The position numbers and the translations under genes are program-made. The notes below the pieces were generated by a model. That model was not told the origin of the DNA, ran no database searches, and saw only the letters and a program-made list of their open reading frames with translations. This document shows, in pieces, positions 4,996-7,968 of a DNA stretch of 7,968 nt; the first letter of the stretch is position 1, and each line of letters starts with the position of its first letter. The stretch spans positions 1 through 7,968 of the forward strand of contig DATBMA010000091.1 of assembly GCA_036555105.1 (NCBI GenBank), in the 5' to 3' direction. Origin of the DNA: DATBMA01 sp036555105 (GTDB lineage Bacteria; Actinomycetota; Acidimicrobiia; Spongiisociales; ZC4RG35).

Positions 4996-6867
4996 GTGGC
5001 CGAAGAGACAGCCACTCTGGAACAGTCTGAAGCCCACAAACAAACAGTCGACAGGATCGTGATCCGCTTCGCCGGCGATTCCGGCGACGGCATGCAGGTG
5101 GCAGGCAGCCGGTTCACCGATGCCTCGGCCGCCTTCGGTAACGACCTCGCCACTCTTCCCTCGTTCCCAGCCGAGATCCGAGCGCCGGCCGGAACGCTGC
5201 CAGGTGTCTCCGCCTTCCAGGTTCAGATCGCCGATTTCGACATCCTCACAGCCGGGGACGCCCCCGATTGCCTCGTGGCGATGAACCCGGCTGCCCTCAA
5301 GGCCAATCTGCGAGACCTCCGCCAGGGCGGGACCCTCATCGTCAACACTGAGGCCTTCGACGAGCGCAACCTGGCCAAGGCGGGCTACACCGCCGATCCG
5401 CTTACCGACGGCACCGTGGCGGGCTACCGACTGATCGAGGTGCCGATGGACACCCTTACCAAGGAGGCGGTCTCCGACTCGGGCGTGTCGGGCCGCGACG
5501 TGCTCCGTTCCAAGAACTTCTTCGCGGTCGGCTTGCTCTCCTGGCTGTTCCACCGCCCCCTGGCCCCCACCGTCAGCTGGGTCGAGGAGAAGTTCGCTCG
5601 CAAACCCGAGGTGGCGAGAGCCAACCTCGCCGCCCTCAAGGCCGGCTTCAACTTCGGCTTCACCACCGAGGCGACCAGGACCACATTCGAGGTCAAGCCC
5701 GCCTCGCTGGAGCCGGGGACCTATACCAACGTCACCGGCAACACCGGCCTCGCCTGGGGGCTCATCGCCGCCGCCCAGTGCGCTCGCTTGCCCCTGTTCT
5801 ACGGCTCGTATCCGATCACGCCGGCCTCGGACATCCTCCACGAGCTGGCAATGCACAAGAACTTCGGGGTCCGCACCTTCCAGGCAGAGGATGAGATCGC
5901 TGCCATCGGCAGCGCCATCGGGGCGTCGTTCGCCGGCAATCTGTCGGTCACCGGCACCTCCGGGCCGGGGATGGCTCTCAAGTCGGAGGCCATGTCACTC
6001 GCCATCTCCACCGAGCTTCCGCTGATCGTGATCGATGTGCAGCGGGCCGGGCCTTCAACTGGCATGCCCACCAAGCCGGAGCAGGCAGACCTCCTGATGG
6101 CCATCTACGGCCGCCACGGCGAGTCCCCCCTCCCGGTCATCGCCATTGCCACTCCGTCGGAGGCCTTCGAGATGGCGATCGAGGCCGCCCGCCTCGCCCT
6201 CAAGTACATGACCCCCGTGATCCTGCTGTCGGACAACCACGTCGCCAACGCCTCGGAGCCGTGGCAGCTGCCTGACCTCTCCACTCTCCCCGACATCTCG
6301 GTCCCGTTCGCCTCCCGCCAGAACTCGGCGGATCGGTTCCTGCCCTTCATGCGGGACGTCCACACCTTCGCCCGCCCCTGGGCGATACCCGGCACCCCCG
6401 GCCTCGAGCATCGGATCGGAGGCCTGGAGAAGGAGGCCATCACCGGGGATGTCTCCTATGAGCCAGGCAACCACCAGCTGATGACCGACAGCCGTGCATG
6501 GAAGATCGCCAACATCGCCAACGACATCCCCCAGCTCCAAGTCGACGCCGACGAGGGCGCTGAGCTCCTCCTGCTCGGATGGGGCTCCACCTTTGGCTCG
6601 ATCAAAGCGGCTGCCCGCCGTGTGCGAGGGCGGGGCCACAAGGTCGCGGTCGCCCATCTCCGCCACTTGAACCCCTTCCCCGCCAACCTGGGCGAGGTGG
6701 TGAGGGCCTACCCGCAAGTGCTGATCCCCGAGCTGAACTCCGGCCAGTTGTTGAAGCTGGTCAGAGCCGAGTACCTGGTCGGTGCGGTCGGACTGTCGAA
6801 GGTGGCCGGGACCCCGTTCCAAGTGGCCGAGATCGAAGAGCAGATCCTGGAGATGATTGCCAGATGA
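4996..6867 (+). CDS. korA: 2-oxoacid (2-oxoglutarate):ferredoxin oxidoreductase, gamma-alpha fusion subunit
   Basis: 623 residues, the fused gamma-alpha form found in actinobacterial KorA. The gamma domain (about 20-205) opens with IRFAGDSGDGMQVAG and covers the CoA-linked part of the enzyme. The alpha (pyrimidine-binding) domain (about 240-600) carries YGSYPITPASDI (YPITP at 272-276), the acidic FQAEDEIAAIGSAIG segment, TSGPG at 321-325 and RAGPSTGMPTKPEQADL. With KorB it catalyses reversible, ferredoxin-coupled oxidative decarboxylation of a 2-oxoacid to the acyl-CoA, in the cytosol. The 2-oxoglutarate preference is inferred from the overall resemblance to mycobacterial KorAB; another 2-oxoacid cannot be excluded. 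Start: GTG at 4996 with AGGAAG upstream. The TGA overlaps korB ATG (ATGA). The length is close to the roughly 650 residues of mycobacterial KorA. Confidence 0.93.
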   Translation: MAEETATLEQSEAHKQTVDRIVIRFAGDSGDGMQVAGSRFTDASAAFGNDLATLPSFPAEIRAPAGTLPGVSAFQVQIADFDILTAGDAPDCLVAMNPAALKANLRDLRQGGTLIVNTEAFDERNLAKAGYTADPLTDGTVAGYRLIEVPMDTLTKEAVSDSGVSGRDVLRSKNFFAVGLLSWLFHRPLAPTVSWVEEKFARKPEVARANLAALKAGFNFGFTTEATRTTFEVKPASLEPGTYTNVTGNTGLAWGLIAAAQCARLPLFYGSYPITPASDILHELAMHKNFGVRTFQAEDEIAAIGSAIGASFAGNLSVTGTSGPGMALKSEAMSLAISTELPLIVIDVQRAGPSTGMPTKPEQADLLMAIYGRHGESPLPVIAIATPSEAFEMAIEAARLALKYMTPVILLSDNHVANASEPWQLPDLSTLPDISVPFASRQNSADRFLPFMRDVHTFARPWAIPGTPGLEHRIGGLEKEAITGDVSYEPGNHQLMTDSRAWKIANIANDIPQLQVDADEGAELLLLGWGSTFGSIKAAARRVRGRGHKVAVAHLRHLNPFPANLGEVVRAYPQVLIPELNSGQLLKLVRAEYLVGAVGLSKVAGTPFQVAEIEEQILEMIAR

Positions 6868-7874
6868 CCGCTCCCACCTACAGCCGCGCCGACTTTCAGA
6901 CCGACCAGGAAGTGCGGTGGTGCCCTGGATGCGGCGACTACACGATCCTTGCCGCGGTGCAGGGCTTCATGGCCGGGATGGGAGTGGAACGCGAGAAGAT
7001 CGTCTTCATCTCCGGCATCGGCTGCTCATCGCGCTTCCCCTACTACATGAACACCTACGGGATGCACTCGATCCACGGCCGGGCGCCAGCCATCGCCAGC
7101 GGCATCGCCGCCACCCGTCCGGACCTGTCGGTTTGGGTCGTGACCGGAGATGGTGATGCCCTCAGCATCGGTGGGAACCACATCATCCACCTCCTCCGCC
7201 GCAATCTGAACATCAAGGTGCTGCTGTTCAACAACCAGATCTACGGCCTGACCAAGGGCCAGTACTCGCCGACCTCGGAGCACGGCAAGCACACCAAGTC
7301 GACGCCGGCCGGTTCGATCGACTACCCCTTCAACCCGGTGTCACTTGCCTTGGGAGCCGAGGCTTCGTTCGTGGCAAGGACCATCGACATGGACCGCAAT
7401 CACACCACCGAGATTCTGCAACGGGCCCATCAGCACCAGGGAACGGCCTTCGTCGAGATCTACCAGAACTGCAACGTCTTCAACGACAAGGCCTTCATCG
7501 AGCTGACGGGCAAGGACGAGCGCATCGTCAACCGCATCGACCTCAGGCAAGGCCAGCCCATCACCTTCGGCCCCGGCGGGGAAAAGGCAGTGATCCTCGA
7601 GAACGGTGAGTGTCGGGTGGTCGACACAGCCTCGATCGACCCCTCCCGCATTCTCGTCCACGACGAGGGTCGCGACGATCCCAGTGTGGCCTTCGCCCTC
7701 TCGCGGCTGTCACACGGCCCCTACGGCCCCACCCCACTCGGGATATTCCGGGCGGCGGCGCGCCCGACCTACGAGTCTGAGATGAGCCGCCAATTGGTCG
7801 ATGCCCAGGCCAAGCGCGGCCCCGGTGACCTCGCGACCCTCATCCGGTCACAAGGCACCTGGAACGTGGACTGA
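6864..7874 (+). CDS. korB: 2-oxoacid (2-oxoglutarate):ferredoxin oxidoreductase, beta subunit
   Basis: 336 residues, the thiamine-diphosphate and iron-sulfur subunit. Cys20 and Cys23 in RWCPGCGDY, Cys54 in SGIGCSSRF and Cys203 in YQNCNVFN are the four ligands expected for the [4Fe-4S] cluster of the short beta subunits. The TPP/Mg motif begins at GDGDALSIGGNH (95-106) and runs to FNNQIYGLTKGQYSPTS. The C-terminal third (HDEGRDDPSVAFALSRL, then PLGIFRA) is typical of this clade. It transfers electrons to a ferredoxin, which is not encoded in the window. The ATG overlaps the korA stop by four bases, giving coupled translation and a 1:1 supply of subunits. No delta (ferredoxin-like) subunit gene is present. 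Confidence 0.94.
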   Translation: MTAPTYSRADFQTDQEVRWCPGCGDYTILAAVQGFMAGMGVEREKIVFISGIGCSSRFPYYMNTYGMHSIHGRAPAIASGIAATRPDLSVWVVTGDGDALSIGGNHIIHLLRRNLNIKVLLFNNQIYGLTKGQYSPTSEHGKHTKSTPAGSIDYPFNPVSLALGAEASFVARTIDMDRNHTTEILQRAHQHQGTAFVEIYQNCNVFNDKAFIELTGKDERIVNRIDLRQGQPITFGPGGEKAVILENGECRVVDTASIDPSRILVHDEGRDDPSVAFALSRLSHGPYGPTPLGIFRAAARPTYESEMSRQLVDAQAKRGPGDLATLIRSQGTWNVD

Positions 7875-7878
7875 GGTC

Positions 7879-7927
7879 GTCTCACGGTCTCACGGTCTCG
7901 AGGGTCTCACGGTCTCACGGTCTCGGA
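7879..7927. repeat. GTCTC octamer array downstream of korB
   Basis: Units gtctcacg (7879), gtctcacg (7887), gtctcgag (7895), one extra g, gtctcacg (7904), gtctcacg (7912) and gtctcgga (7920) form two copies of a 25-bp unit built from octamers. It begins four bases after the korB stop. The constant GTCTC core is the reverse complement of the GAGAC core in the array at 285-324. Role unknown; a position just 3' of coding genes is shared by both arrays. Confidence 0.85.
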
Positions 7928-7960
7928 CGTAAGACACAAGACGTAAGACGTAAGACGTTA
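7926..7960. repeat. Five tandem GACGTAA-type heptamers
   Basis: gacgtaa (7926), gacacaa (7933), gacgtaa (7940), gacgtaa (7947) and gacgtta (7954) lie head to tail, directly abutting the octamer array. The last units also form a small inverted repeat, CGTAA (7949-7953) and TTACG (7958-7962), around GACG. The window ends eight bases later, so the array or the intergenic region may continue. Confidence 0.8.
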
Positions 7961-7968
7961 CGCGCCGC

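Noticed and set aside
4942..5856. Minus-strand frame of 304 codons opposite korA
   Set aside because: Antisense to conserved korA codons, with a Gly/Glu/Val-rich composition typical of GC-rich shadow frames.
6055..6822. Minus-strand frame of 255 codons opposite the korA 3' half
   Set aside because: Same reason: a shadow of a conserved coding strand, with no recognisable motif.
1..7968. Defence island, mobile element or other novel multi-gene system
   Set aside because: No transposase, integrase, nuclease, helicase or toxin motifs and no attachment-like repeats; every gene except the stalk protein falls in a known family.

Overview
This 7968-bp, GC-rich window looks like chromosomal DNA of a high-GC actinobacterium. 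An Acidimicrobiia-like lineage is my best guess. The signs are GTG starts, candidate leaderless promoters of the form TANNNT plus 7 nt plus GTG, Thr/Ser-rich linkers in exported proteins, and a mycobacterial-style KorA/KorB pair. This is inferred from gene content and sequence style, not from a database search. All recognisable genes are housekeeping or stress genes. I see no phage, transposon, CRISPR array, RNA gene or defence cassette.

Left part (1-1195): the 3' end of a PGPGW-type membrane protein gene runs toward a minus-strand nickel superoxide dismutase gene (sodN). The gap between them is filled by an array of ten 8-bp units. sodN is divergent from sodX, the S26-type peptidase thought to remove the NiSOD leader, and only 46 bp separate the two starts. 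A strong two-tier hairpin spans the sodX stop codon. The NiSOD has an unusual metal hook, HCDLFCGVY instead of HCxxPCGxY, and Gln at mature position 47, where the Streptomyces enzyme as I recall it has Arg.

Middle part (1196-4890): first comes a single-pass membrane protein with a Thr-rich stalk and an exported domain that appears internally repeated. Next is a probable three-gene operon: a tandem ACT-domain protein, a DUF3048 lipoprotein and an amidase-signature hydrolase. The last two genes overlap at ATGA. The lipoprotein has no ATG, GTG or TTG start at a sensible place. The reading frame begins at AUC codons behind a GAGG motif, or else the assembly has an error there.

Right part (4891-7968): korA and korB overlap at ATGA and encode a 2-oxoacid (probably 2-oxoglutarate):ferredoxin oxidoreductase. 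They are preceded by a candidate promoter with a 6-4-6 palindrome over the predicted transcription start. Downstream of korB lie a second octamer array, whose GTCTC core matches the left array in inverse orientation, and a tandem GACGTAA heptamer array that reaches almost to the window end.

Functionally, NiSOD with its maturation peptidase gives iron-free superoxide defence. KorAB gives ferredoxin-coupled oxidation or reduction at the 2-oxoglutarate node. The ACT, DUF3048 and amidase genes are co-transcribed by layout, but their shared role is unknown.
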